From Marinilabiliales bacterium (GTDB lineage Bacteria > Bacteroidota > Bacteroidia > Bacteroidales > F082): a DNA stretch of 16,247 bases. The notes under the pieces are model-generated. The model saw only the letters and a list, made by a program, of their open reading frames with translations. It was not told the origin of the DNA and did not search any database. Both the position numbers and the translations under genes were made by a program. Each line of letters starts with the position of its first letter. The first letter of the stretch is position 1. The stretch covers positions 1 to 16,247 of the forward strand of contig PKSW01000443.1 of NCBI GenBank assembly GCA_002869465.1. Reading direction: 5' to 3'. This document shows positions 1 through 8,300 of the stretch, piece by piece.

Positions 1-144
1 CTTACAGGTAAATCTGTTTATCAGGATAATGTCAGCGGTACAACTACGATCAATTTAAATGATATGTACAAAGGCATTTATTTGTTGAACATTTACGATA
101 CTACAACCAACACAAACGTTGTTAAAAAACTGGTTATTAACTAA
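1..144 (+). CDS. C-terminal end of a T9SS-exported protein (partial)
   Basis: This is the 3' end of a gene that begins before the window. Frame 1 gives 47 codons and a TAA. The peptide has the layout of a type A T9SS sorting domain: a strand with TGKSVY, a short INLNDM stretch, the characteristic KGIYLLNIY strand (G-x-Y motif) and a basic, hydrophobic end, KKLVIN. In this family the domain directs a Sec-exported protein through the outer membrane and is then removed or attached to the surface. The catalytic or binding part of the protein lies outside the window, so its function cannot be stated. Intrinsic terminator follows 20 bases downstream. Confidence 0.85.
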   Translation, partial: LTGKSVYQDNVSGTTTINLNDMYKGIYLLNIYDTTTNTNVVKKLVIN

Positions 145-163
145 TCTAACCATAAAAATCTTG

Positions 164-194
164 AAGAGTCTGGTAATTTATGCCAGGCTCTTTT
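164..194 (+). terminator. Intrinsic terminator after the partial cargo gene
   Basis: AAGAGTCTGG (164-173) pairs with CCAGGCTCTT (183-192) through ten pairs including one G-U, with a 9-base loop. The stem runs into TTTT. It sits 20 bases after the TAA of the partial gene and 29 bases before the next start, so it should separate the two transcripts. Confidence 0.8.
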
Positions 195-222
195 AAACAA
201 ATAATAAATTAAATAAAATATT

Positions 223-2010
223 ATGAAACGCTTTTATGCTTTGCTAACAGTAATGATGTTTGTATTCTCTGTGAATGCACAATACATCTATAACGATTTT
301 GATGAGAATCAAAATGAAACTTTTTTAGGGGACCCCAATATTCCGACGGTTATTGCCAATCCTTTTGTTGGAGGTATTAACACCAGCGCTGGTGTTGCCG
401 AGTGGGTTCGCGCTGCAACCAACCAATGGACACATGTTTATACAATTGTTGATGGAACAATTGATTTTTCAACAGGAACTACTTTTCAATTAAAAGTGTA
501 TTCACCTATTGCTTGCGAGGTTTTATTCAAGTTGGAATCGAGTGCAAACCCTTCGGTTTCTACCGAAGTTATGGGAAATGTCACAACTCCAAATGAATGG
601 CAACAATTATCATATGATTTTACCGGTGCTGCATCTGGCACCTATGACAAAATCGTGATTTTCTTTGATTTTGCGACAATGGTGGAGAACACCTTTTATT
701 TTGACGATATAATAGGGCCTGATTTTGAACAAGGCGCTGTCGGTGACCCAGTCACTCTTCCGGTCACTTTCGAAGATGAAAATGTAAATTACGGTTTAAC
801 CGATTTTGGTGGTAATTCTTCGGAAATCGTTGTTGACCCTACTGATTCAGAAAACCATGTTGCTAAAACAATTAAAACTGAAGGCGCTGAAACATGGGCT
901 GGAACAACAGTTGGCGGAACTGTAGGTTTTCCTAATCCAATTCCTTTCGCTGAAGGAGCAACAACAATGACCGTGAATGTTTGGTCACCAACAGCAGGCA
1001 CTCCTATCCGTCTCAAAGTCGAAGCATCAAATGATGAAACCGTAACATGTGAAACAGAGGCACTAACCACCGTTGCGATGGAATGGGAAGAATTAACTTT
1101 TGACTTTAGTAATGAAGCCCCAGGAACTGCTGAACTGAATTTTGCCAGCTCATACAACAAAGCTTCTATGTTCTTCAATTTTGATTCAAACGGAACAGGA
1201 GAAACATATTACTGGGATAATATGGCTTTTGAAGGAGGCTCGGAGCCAAAACCTTACCTCGCCCAAGACGTCCAGGAAAATTTCGAAGATGATGGCTATA
1301 GTACAATTCCAACATGGTGGTTTCAGGACGCCCCTGATTTAACCGCATTACCAATTGTTGAAGACCCAGCCGACCCGGAAAATCACATAGCTGATTATGT
1401 CAGATCAGGAACTTTTGAATGGACGAATGCACAGTTCGTTCTTGATTGGAGGATGAATCTTACCGAACGGAATCAATTTGATTTAATGGTTAAATTACCT
1501 TCATCAAATGATTATTCTGGCGACCTTACTCCAACTGTTGCCATGAAATTGCAGAACAGCCTTTTAGGTGGTAACGCCTGGACAACTCAAACAGAAGTAA
1601 AATTAACTGTTGACGAATTTGATACCTGGGTAACATTGACTTTTGATTTCAGTGAAGCTGCAGACAGGGAAGACTATGATCAGGTGGTTATTCAAATAGG
1701 CGGTGAAGGCCATCTTGTGCCTGGACTATTCTATTTTGATAATCTTGTATTGCTCAATCCATCTGGGGTTATCAATCAGACAGCAGTTCGCACCAATGTT
1801 TATCCAAATCCCGCAAGCGATGTTCTTTATTTGGAAAATGCAGCAAATTTAAATGACGTTAGCATTTACTCTGTAGTAGGTCAATTAATTTATCAGTCTG
1901 AGAAAGTTAACAGTTCAATTAACATTAGTGATTTCCCGGCAGGAATATACACACTGCACGCTAATGGAAATGATGGCAAACAATATTTTGCTAAGTTCAT
2001 TGTAAAATAA
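223..2010 (+). CDS. Secreted three-module beta-sandwich protein with T9SS sorting domain
   Basis: A 595-aa exported protein with no recognisable catalytic domain. Residues 1-20 form a clear Sec signal peptide (hydrophobic LLTVMMFVFSV, then NAQ). Three related modules follow at about 21-166, 176-338 and 345-511. Each ends in the pattern W-x-x-L-x-(F/Y)-D-F, then a stretch with hydrophobic F/I and D residues, then Y-(Y/F)-(D/W)-D-(N/I). This resembles galactose-binding or carbohydrate-binding beta-sandwich domains attached to Bacteroidota glycosidases; that comparison is inference. Two modules also carry a DP-x-(D/S)-xENH(V/I)A motif. A standard type A T9SS sorting domain follows from about 520 (VYPNPASDVLYL...GIYTLHA...FIVK). 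The start is fixed by the signal peptide; the upstream bases are AT-rich with no Shine-Dalgarno. It may be a surface glycan-binding or adhesive protein. The same module type begins the next gene's product. Confidence 0.88.
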   Translation: MKRFYALLTVMMFVFSVNAQYIYNDFDENQNETFLGDPNIPTVIANPFVGGINTSAGVAEWVRAATNQWTHVYTIVDGTIDFSTGTTFQLKVYSPIACEVLFKLESSANPSVSTEVMGNVTTPNEWQQLSYDFTGAASGTYDKIVIFFDFATMVENTFYFDDIIGPDFEQGAVGDPVTLPVTFEDENVNYGLTDFGGNSSEIVVDPTDSENHVAKTIKTEGAETWAGTTVGGTVGFPNPIPFAEGATTMTVNVWSPTAGTPIRLKVEASNDETVTCETEALTTVAMEWEELTFDFSNEAPGTAELNFASSYNKASMFFNFDSNGTGETYYWDNMAFEGGSEPKPYLAQDVQENFEDDGYSTIPTWWFQDAPDLTALPIVEDPADPENHIADYVRSGTFEWTNAQFVLDWRMNLTERNQFDLMVKLPSSNDYSGDLTPTVAMKLQNSLLGGNAWTTQTEVKLTVDEFDTWVTLTFDFSEAADREDYDQVVIQIGGEGHLVPGLFYFDNLVLLNPSGVINQTAVRTNVYPNPASDVLYLENAANLNDVSIYSVVGQLIYQSEKVNSSINISDFPAGIYTLHANGNDGKQYFAKFIVK

Positions 2011-2058
2011 TGTAGCGTCTTGTGATTTTAAATACTAAGTAGTTTTCTCATTTTTGAG

Positions 2059-2098
2059 CAAGCAGTGCAAATCTCCGCTGATGCACTGCTTGTTTATT
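2059..2098 (+). terminator. Strong intrinsic terminator
   Basis: CAAGCAGTGCA (2059-2069) and TGCACTGCTTG (2082-2092) form a perfect 11-bp stem with a 12-base loop, followed by TTTATTT. It lies 48 bases after the stop of the three-module gene and should keep it transcriptionally separate from the CotH gene. Confidence 0.85.
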
Positions 2099-2224
2099 TG
2101 AGATTAATCATTAAAGAAGAATACTTTTACCGGTGATTAATAGCTATAATTTAGAATGATACAATATGTAAAATTGATGGTGAAGAATTATTTATTTAAA
2201 AATAAGAAAGGAAATATTTATAAT

Positions 2225-4573
2225 ATGAGGATTTCCTGGCTCAACTATTTATTTTTTCTAATATTCTTTTTTTTATTCACAAATCAGGTTTACTCGCAGG
2301 TTATTGACACCATTGCCAATTGGGATGGCGTTAATGTAGAATGGGTTATTTCTGCTGGAGATGACAATGTAATTGAAAACCCGAACCAACTAGGCATCAA
2401 CCCCTCGCTTCATTGTCTGGAAATAACCACAAGTGAAAATGCTTATGATCTTATTCTAACAGATTTTTCAAGCCCTGTTGACTTTGAAGAATTCCCAATC
2501 TATAGGCTCAAAATTTTGGCCCCTGCATCTGGAGGTAACATCTTGTTGAAATTTGAAAACACTGACAACACATCATGGGTGGAAATTGAAAAAACGCCAA
2601 CCCCCGGCGAATGGGACGAACTTGAGTTTGACTTCTCGGGAACATCAGCTACTGATTACGCCCGTATGGTTATCTTTTTTGATTTTCTTGGTACAACTCC
2701 TGATATCCCATGGCTCCTTGACGATGCGATAAGGGTGTCATCTGGCAATTCCATTGGCCTGACTTCCAATTTGCCAATCATAATCATCAATACAAATGGG
2801 GTCGAAATACCTGATGAGCCAAAAATCACAGGTACCATGGGTATTATTGATAATGGCTTTGGCAATATGAACAACCAGTATGATAATCCAAACAATTACG
2901 ATGGACTTATCGGAATTGAAATCAGAGGGAACAGTTCGCAGATGTTTCCAAAGAAATCCTATGGTATCGAAACAAGAGATGCGCAAGGCGACGACCTGGA
3001 CGCGTCACTCCTTGGGATGCCTGAGGAAAGCGACTGGGTTTTGTATGCGCCATACACCGACAAATCGATGCTCAGGAATTTTATCACCTTTTATATGGGC
3101 AGCAAACTTGATCCCTATTGCACACGCATGGCCTATTGCGAAGTGATTGTCAATGACGATTACAAAGGTGTTTACATCCTTATGGAAAAAATCAAAAAGA
3201 ATGAAAACCGGGTAGATATCAATAAATTAAAACCTGATGAAATTTCTGGTGATGATCTTACAGGCGGTTATATTGTAAAGGTAGATAAAATCGACCCTGG
3301 TTTTGTTTATGGTACAGATGGTTGGAAATCAATTCCAACACCACCTTACCCCAACGCCATGAATATCACATTTCAGTTTTATTATCCCAAAGCAGAAGAT
3401 ATCGTTTGGCAACAGAGAAATTATATTGAGGATTATATCTCAACTTCGGAAAACACTTTGACCTATTCAAATTTTGAAGACCCCAATGAGGGTTACAACA
3501 ACTTCTTTAATACATCTTCGTTTGTCGACCAGATGATTTTAAACGAAGTTTCTAAGGAAGTTGATGCTTACAGGTACAGTACATTTTTTTACAAACAGAA
3601 AGACAGCGATGGAGGGAAGCTATTTGCGGGCCCTGCATGGGATTTCAATCTGGGTTACGCTAATGTTGATTACTGGCCTCCGGGAATTGATTACGCAGGC
3701 TGGATGTACCCAATAGTTGAGCCACATGAATATGGAATTATGTTTTGGTGGAAACGCCTGATGGAAGACAGCTATTTTGAAGATTTATTTTATACCAGGT
3801 GGCAACAATTGAGACAAAATGAATTAAGTAACGCTAAGCTTGAATATGCTATCGATTCAATTGTTAACTATATTGATGAAGCACAGCAGAGAAACTATGA
3901 AAGATGGCCTATTTTGGGAGTATATGTGTGGCCTAATTATGATTGGGAAGAGAATGATTACAATGATGAAGTAGCGTTTTTTGAAAACTGGTTCTTCAAC
4001 AGGGTGGAATGGATTGACAACAACATCACAGGTTCTTTGCTTTTTCCATCAGCAGAATTATCAAATTCTTTCCCAGAATTTGAGATCATTTTAACAGATG
4101 ATTATTTCAACCAGTCAATCCTGGAAAACGAACACTTTGTATTAAACAATGCTCCAGCCGGTCTGAACATCGAATCAGTAAGCTATTTGAATGCATCTCA
4201 AGCTACAATTACCTTGTCAGGAAATACAGATGATGCCAACGAAGTTTCAGTGACCATAAAAGCGGAAATACTTAATGGTTATGATGATCTGACTTCAAAT
4301 GAAATCTCTCTTGATGCTGGCGATGTTCTTTTTGATAAACCAGATGTGGTTTTTTATACTACTCAAAATACTTTATATCTAAAATGTAGTAACCCAAATT
4401 TATTAGGGCCAGATATTGCAGTATTCAATACTTCAGGTCAACTGATTCAAATATCTAACATTGAACCGCAAAAAATAAACAGTTTTGGGATCAATGCAGT
4501 CAATGGGATGCACTTCTGTAGATTTCAGTTTAATGGCAAAATACAAACTCACAAAGTTGTTTTCACTCAATGA
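2225..4573 (+). CDS. Secreted CotH-family kinase-like protein
   Basis: A 782-aa exported protein. I chose the ATG at 2225 over the in-frame ATG at 2156 because it begins a typical signal peptide (MRISWLNYLFFLIFFFLF, then VYSQ) and has AAGAAAGGA shortly upstream. Residues about 24-165 form a beta-sandwich module resembling those of the upstream gene (GEWDELEFDFSG, MVIFFDF, LLDDA). Residues about 185-600 match the CotH family, atypical protein kinases related to Bacillus spore coat kinase CotH. Visible signatures are EIRGNSS near 232, PKKSYG, LLGMPEESDWVLYAPY, GVYILMEKI (Glu321) and the AGPAWDFNLGYAN block (Asp473, Asn475), which is where I recall the metal-binding Asp of the family. A beta-rich region follows. 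The last ~75 residues look like a T9SS sorting domain but lack the PNP motif and the usual G-x-Y (here GMHFCRF). Kinase activity is inferred from family only; many Bacteroidota CotH proteins are uncharacterised. Confidence 0.87.
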   Translation: MRISWLNYLFFLIFFFLFTNQVYSQVIDTIANWDGVNVEWVISAGDDNVIENPNQLGINPSLHCLEITTSENAYDLILTDFSSPVDFEEFPIYRLKILAPASGGNILLKFENTDNTSWVEIEKTPTPGEWDELEFDFSGTSATDYARMVIFFDFLGTTPDIPWLLDDAIRVSSGNSIGLTSNLPIIIINTNGVEIPDEPKITGTMGIIDNGFGNMNNQYDNPNNYDGLIGIEIRGNSSQMFPKKSYGIETRDAQGDDLDASLLGMPEESDWVLYAPYTDKSMLRNFITFYMGSKLDPYCTRMAYCEVIVNDDYKGVYILMEKIKKNENRVDINKLKPDEISGDDLTGGYIVKVDKIDPGFVYGTDGWKSIPTPPYPNAMNITFQFYYPKAEDIVWQQRNYIEDYISTSENTLTYSNFEDPNEGYNNFFNTSSFVDQMILNEVSKEVDAYRYSTFFYKQKDSDGGKLFAGPAWDFNLGYANVDYWPPGIDYAGWMYPIVEPHEYGIMFWWKRLMEDSYFEDLFYTRWQQLRQNELSNAKLEYAIDSIVNYIDEAQQRNYERWPILGVYVWPNYDWEENDYNDEVAFFENWFFNRVEWIDNNITGSLLFPSAELSNSFPEFEIILTDDYFNQSILENEHFVLNNAPAGLNIESVSYLNASQATITLSGNTDDANEVSVTIKAEILNGYDDLTSNEISLDAGDVLFDKPDVVFYTTQNTLYLKCSNPNLLGPDIAVFNTSGQLIQISNIEPQKINSFGINAVNGMHFCRFQFNGKIQTHKVVFTQ

Positions 4574-5061
4574 TCTTGTGTTGCTGAATCTAGTATGAGT
4601 TGTTATATCCAGATTCATCAGATTTGCGACTATATTTCTAATCTTTGGATGTGACCTTACAAGTTCGATATTATTGCCAAGCAAATTAAATTTCACATTG
4701 ATGTGTTCAATAACCACATCAACTTTTTGATAGATAATTTTTCCTGATAAGACTTTTAACGATGGGATGATCATTTCACTCAATGGACATTGTTGACAAA
4801 AATTATATTTTTGTAAGTAATTGTATAGAATGATTCCAAATCATCTGTAGATAAGCCATATATCATTTATCAGATAACTATTATAACTAAAATCAATGAA
4901 TGAAAAACATTATATAAAGTAATGGCATGATTAGTAGTATAATTGAGCGTTCTGCCTTACATCAATTTTTTAAACCGTGATATCAGTGATAAAGTTTATT
5001 CTTCCAAATACCATATTTCAAACAATCATTTCCTTTATTTTGCTGTATCATTTAAAACACC
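4574..5061. other. Long intergenic region without a convincing gene
   Basis: About 490 AT-rich bases between the CotH gene and the 67-aa gene. I see no RNA gene or mobile element ends. There is a perfect 8-bp inverted repeat, ACAAAAAT (4796-4803) and ATTTTTGT (4807-4814) around TAT, which could be a weak terminator. A minus-strand frame is open from about 4840 down to 4433, but it has no ATG near its beginning and runs into the CotH coding region, so I do not call it. The promoter of the 67-aa gene presumably lies near the right end, but no full TAnnTTTG element is present. Confidence 0.5.
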
Positions 5062-5265
5062 ATGCGTAACACTACCAAACTTAAAATACTGTTGCAGAAA
5101 TACAGGGTTTCGTTGGATATGGATGTGGATGAACAATTCAAATTGCTGTTAACGGATAAGGATACCGGAAAAATCTATGAATTAGAAGGAAAATCATACA
5201 GTATTGTCATTTCAAAAGCATACAGTCACCTCTTACGGGTATTAAAAAAACCGCTGGAATTCTGA
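5062..5265 (+). CDS. Small protein of unknown function (67 aa)
   Basis: The product begins MRNTTKLKILLQKY and has no signal peptide, membrane segment or cysteine, so it should be cytoplasmic. Its middle (FKLLLTDKDTGKIYELEGKSYSIVISKAYSHLLRV is the coding content at about residues 26-60) reads as a short beta region followed by an amphipathic helix. I recall short proteins of this general pattern (an N-terminal TTKLK...L, then SYS-x-VI-x-KA) as conserved unknowns in Bacteroidota, but cannot confirm this here. Support for it being real: ATG start, coding-like composition, and a hairpin pair overlapping and following its stop codon. Nothing in the flanking genes suggests a role. No function is assigned. 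Confidence 0.65.
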   Translation: MRNTTKLKILLQKYRVSLDMDVDEQFKLLLTDKDTGKIYELEGKSYSIVISKAYSHLLRVLKKPLEF

Positions 5266-5274
5266 TCAGCGGTT
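5244..5274 (-). terminator. Second minus-strand terminator, inside the end of the 67-aa gene
   Basis: AACCGCTG (5249-5256) and CAGCGGTT (5267-5274) form an 8-bp stem with a 10-base loop that holds the plus-strand stop codon (5263-5265). On the minus strand the stem is followed by seven Ts (complement of 5244-5250), so it works as an intrinsic terminator for transcripts of the protease gene. On the plus strand it has no T-run. Confidence 0.65.
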
Positions 5275-5276
5275 AA

Positions 5277-5306
5277 GTAAAAAACCCTGTCTTTCAACAG
5301 GGTTTT
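5277..5306. terminator. Bidirectional terminator between convergent genes
   Basis: AAAACCCTGT (5281-5290) and ACAGGGTTTT (5297-5306) form a perfect 10-bp stem with a 6-base loop. Reading plus, the stem ends in four Ts, serving the 67-aa gene. Reading minus, it ends in six Ts (complement of 5279-5284), serving the protease gene, whose stop is 26 bases away. Confidence 0.85.
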
Positions 5307-5331
5307 GCAATATCAGCTGTTATCAATCATT

Positions 5332-8300
5332 TTATTTTCTAACAATCATTTTTTTAGTGACGATGCCTTTTTCGCTCACAACTCGCAAATAATACACCTC
5401 GTTAGAAAGTTGGTCCATCTGTATTTTTTCCGAATTCAGTCCTTTCATAAGCATGATCCGGTCTTTATAAACCACCTTGCCCTGCATATTGATGAGTTCA
5501 ATATTTGATTCCTGGGGTTCAGCAGCGCTCAATTGTATTGTGAATGTTCCATTGTTCGGGTTCGGGAAAATTTCTAAATCAGTAAGTCCATTATAATCAT
5601 GAATTCCTGTGCAATCAAAAAAGCTAATCATAATTTCATCTTCCGATGAACAGCCATTTATATCCGTAACCAGAACGCTAATTACCCGGTTGTTATTTTC
5701 ATCCATACCCGTTGTATCAACATCTATCACCTGGGTTGTTTCACCTGTAGACCAGAGATAAGTAGCACCTTCATTTCCTGCATCGAGTACAATGTAGTTA
5801 CCAATACATACTTCCGTATCCTCTCCCAGATTTACTTCCGGATTGTTATAAATGGTAACTGTATTCGGTTCTGAAAATTCGCTTTCTCCACATTCGCTTA
5901 TCGCCATAACACGAATTTGGACTTCGCCAGTGAAATCCTGACTCCAGTATATAACAGCAATTGCTGAATCACTTTCAGTTGTACCAGCTTCTGGTGGATT
6001 AATATCCCAAGTATATGAATATTCAGTATTCGCTTCAGTTTCATAGGTGCTCTCTTCCGGGTTTATACAAAGAGTGTTTTCGCCTAATGGCATTTCCGGA
6101 GCGTCAGGAGCTCCAAGGATGGTCACTATTAAAGGATCTGAAAACTCACTTTCACCGCATACATTAATCGATTTTACTTGTATTTCGACATCTCCTGTAT
6201 ATGTTTCGTTCCAGCTGATAATTGCGGATGCGGAATCGCTTGATGTAGAGCCTGCTGAAGCAGGTATAATTTCCCACTCATATGTATATCCTTCGGTTGG
6301 TGTGCTATTATAGACCGATTCACCAGAATTCACACATAATAATACTTCACCCTCAGGAGTTATCGGAATTTCAGGAATCAGCTCAATTTCTAATAACAAA
6401 TCGCTGGATGTATTTCCATTATCACCAAATGCTGTTAAAGTTAAGGTTGCGGATTCATTTTCAATATCAAATGTGCCGGGAGTATAAACAGGATTAAGTA
6501 TTGTTTCATTGTCAAATATACCATCCCCTGAAGTTGTCCATTCGAGGCTATTATAGTTTTCAGCGGTAGCTGCGGGGCTATACGTTTCATTAAAGCATAT
6601 GCTTGCGTCATCACCCGCAAAAACTGTTGGCATTAATCCCGGCGGAAGAGAAATAAAATCAATCCTTGCACGATCATCGCCATCACTAACAAATACATCT
6701 TTATAATATTCCCATTTAAAAGTATGCGTCCCGGCACTAACCGCATAAACAGATCTGCTCCACGCCACCTCACCAGACCACTCTCCCTTTTTCACATTAT
6801 CAATGTAGAAAAACAAAAAGTCGTAAGTGGCTTCAGAGGATACTTCCTTATAAAACGAAATGCTATCATCAGCACCCACAGTATACGATAAAATAAGTGA
6901 GGTTGATTGGTTATGTGTAATGTTGCCTGATTGACTGCAAAATTCACCTTCATACGGGTTTTCATTACTTATCACCCAGTCGGCATCATCATCAAATGTC
7001 CAGTTAAATTGATTGAATGAATTGCTCTCCCAATCTTCAATAATTAAACCAATTTTCAGTGTTAAGCTTAAGGAGTTTGTGAATACTCCACTTAATAGGT
7101 CAAAATCACAACTAACATAACTACCAATCGGGGCTTCATCATCAACAGTTACTGTAAAACTTGCCGTTTCAAAATCCTCTGATAATATTTGTGGAATGGT
7201 TTGCTGACCAGTAACCACCGTTACCAAATCACTAACAATCCCGAGATCAACAACAACGTTTGAACTGTTTGCCTGGCCATTATTGTGCACCTCCATAACA
7301 AGATCAGCCGTTTCTCCAGGATCAAGTCTTCCATTACCATTTCCCTGTGCTGCATCGTCAATTGATAAATTACCGAATTCCAAATCGGGTCCGTAAGTAA
7401 GCAAATTGAAAGTACTGGTCCATGATTCAACTCCGTCAGTTGCCTCAACATCTATGTTAATCACTTTATTACCAGGTGTTCCTTCCACAACATCAAACCC
7501 AAAACCATCTGATATACTTATATATTCTCCTGGTGCGAAATTTCCGTATGACTCGATATTATCAGTAATTGATATATAAGATGAGGGGGATGAAATCATT
7601 ACATCAACATCACTGAATGAATCTTCACTACCATTAAACATTTCAATGCTTAATAATACGCTTTCTCCTGATTCAATTTCTCCATTGCTGTTATCCTCGC
7701 TAATTGTATGACTACTATAAAGAGGTCCTGGATAATTTGTATTATTGATCGCCTCAAAAGCATCAATCCTGCCTGAGCCAAAAACATTGTCTTTTCCAGG
7801 GGTTCCTAAATCAATCGCTGTAGTTTCCAATGCGATAGTTATTTCTTCCGGTGTCAGATTAATATTTTTAGATAGCAATAGTGCCATAACTCCAGCCGTA
7901 CCAGGCGTTGCCATTGATGTTCCGCTTTTAAAAGAGTACCCACTTGTATTACTATAATCACATGATTTAACATTTACTCCTGGAGCAGAAACATCAGGGC
8001 GTATCAAACCCATCTCAGGATTGAATGGATAATCAAAATAAGGGTCGATAGATTCCCACTCTGAAGGGCCGCGGCTCGAAAAACTGGCAATATTGTCGTT
8101 AGAGTCTGTAGCTCCCACACAAACAACAGCAGAAATACCTCCCTGAAGTGTCTGATCAGGATGCAGCCATGGCGGTGGACAGTCACCAGGCGTTCTCACA
8201 TCGTCAGGATCATTAATGTTTCCATCTTCGTTGCCTGCAGCTATAGCAGCAATTACACCCGCAGCGAGCGCATTGTCTAAAGTAGTTCTCCAGGTAGCCC

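Noticed and set aside
789..1178. Minus-strand open frame of 129 codons inside the three-module gene
   Set aside because: It is antisense to a gene with a clear signal peptide, modules and sorting domain, and shows no recognisable features.
2156..2224. Upstream in-frame ATG of the CotH gene
   Set aside because: It would place 23 mostly polar and basic residues ahead of a complete signal peptide; the ATG at 2225 has a purine-rich site upstream and starts the signal peptide directly.
223..4573. Polysaccharide utilisation locus
   Set aside because: No SusC/SusD pair, glycoside hydrolase catalytic domain or associated regulator is present in the window.
4578..4625. Inverted repeat TGAATCT ... 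AGATTCA just after the CotH gene as a terminator
   Set aside because: Only seven pairs, a long loop, and no T-run after the second arm.
4433..4783. Minus-strand open frame of 116 codons overlapping the end of the CotH gene
   Set aside because: It starts with TTG, its first part lies in an AT-rich gap, its second half is antisense to the CotH coding end, and I recognise no family in it.
5842..6375. Tandem repeats considered as a CRISPR or mobile element
   Set aside because: The repeat is an in-frame 89-residue protein module with divergent copies; there are no short identical repeats with spacers.
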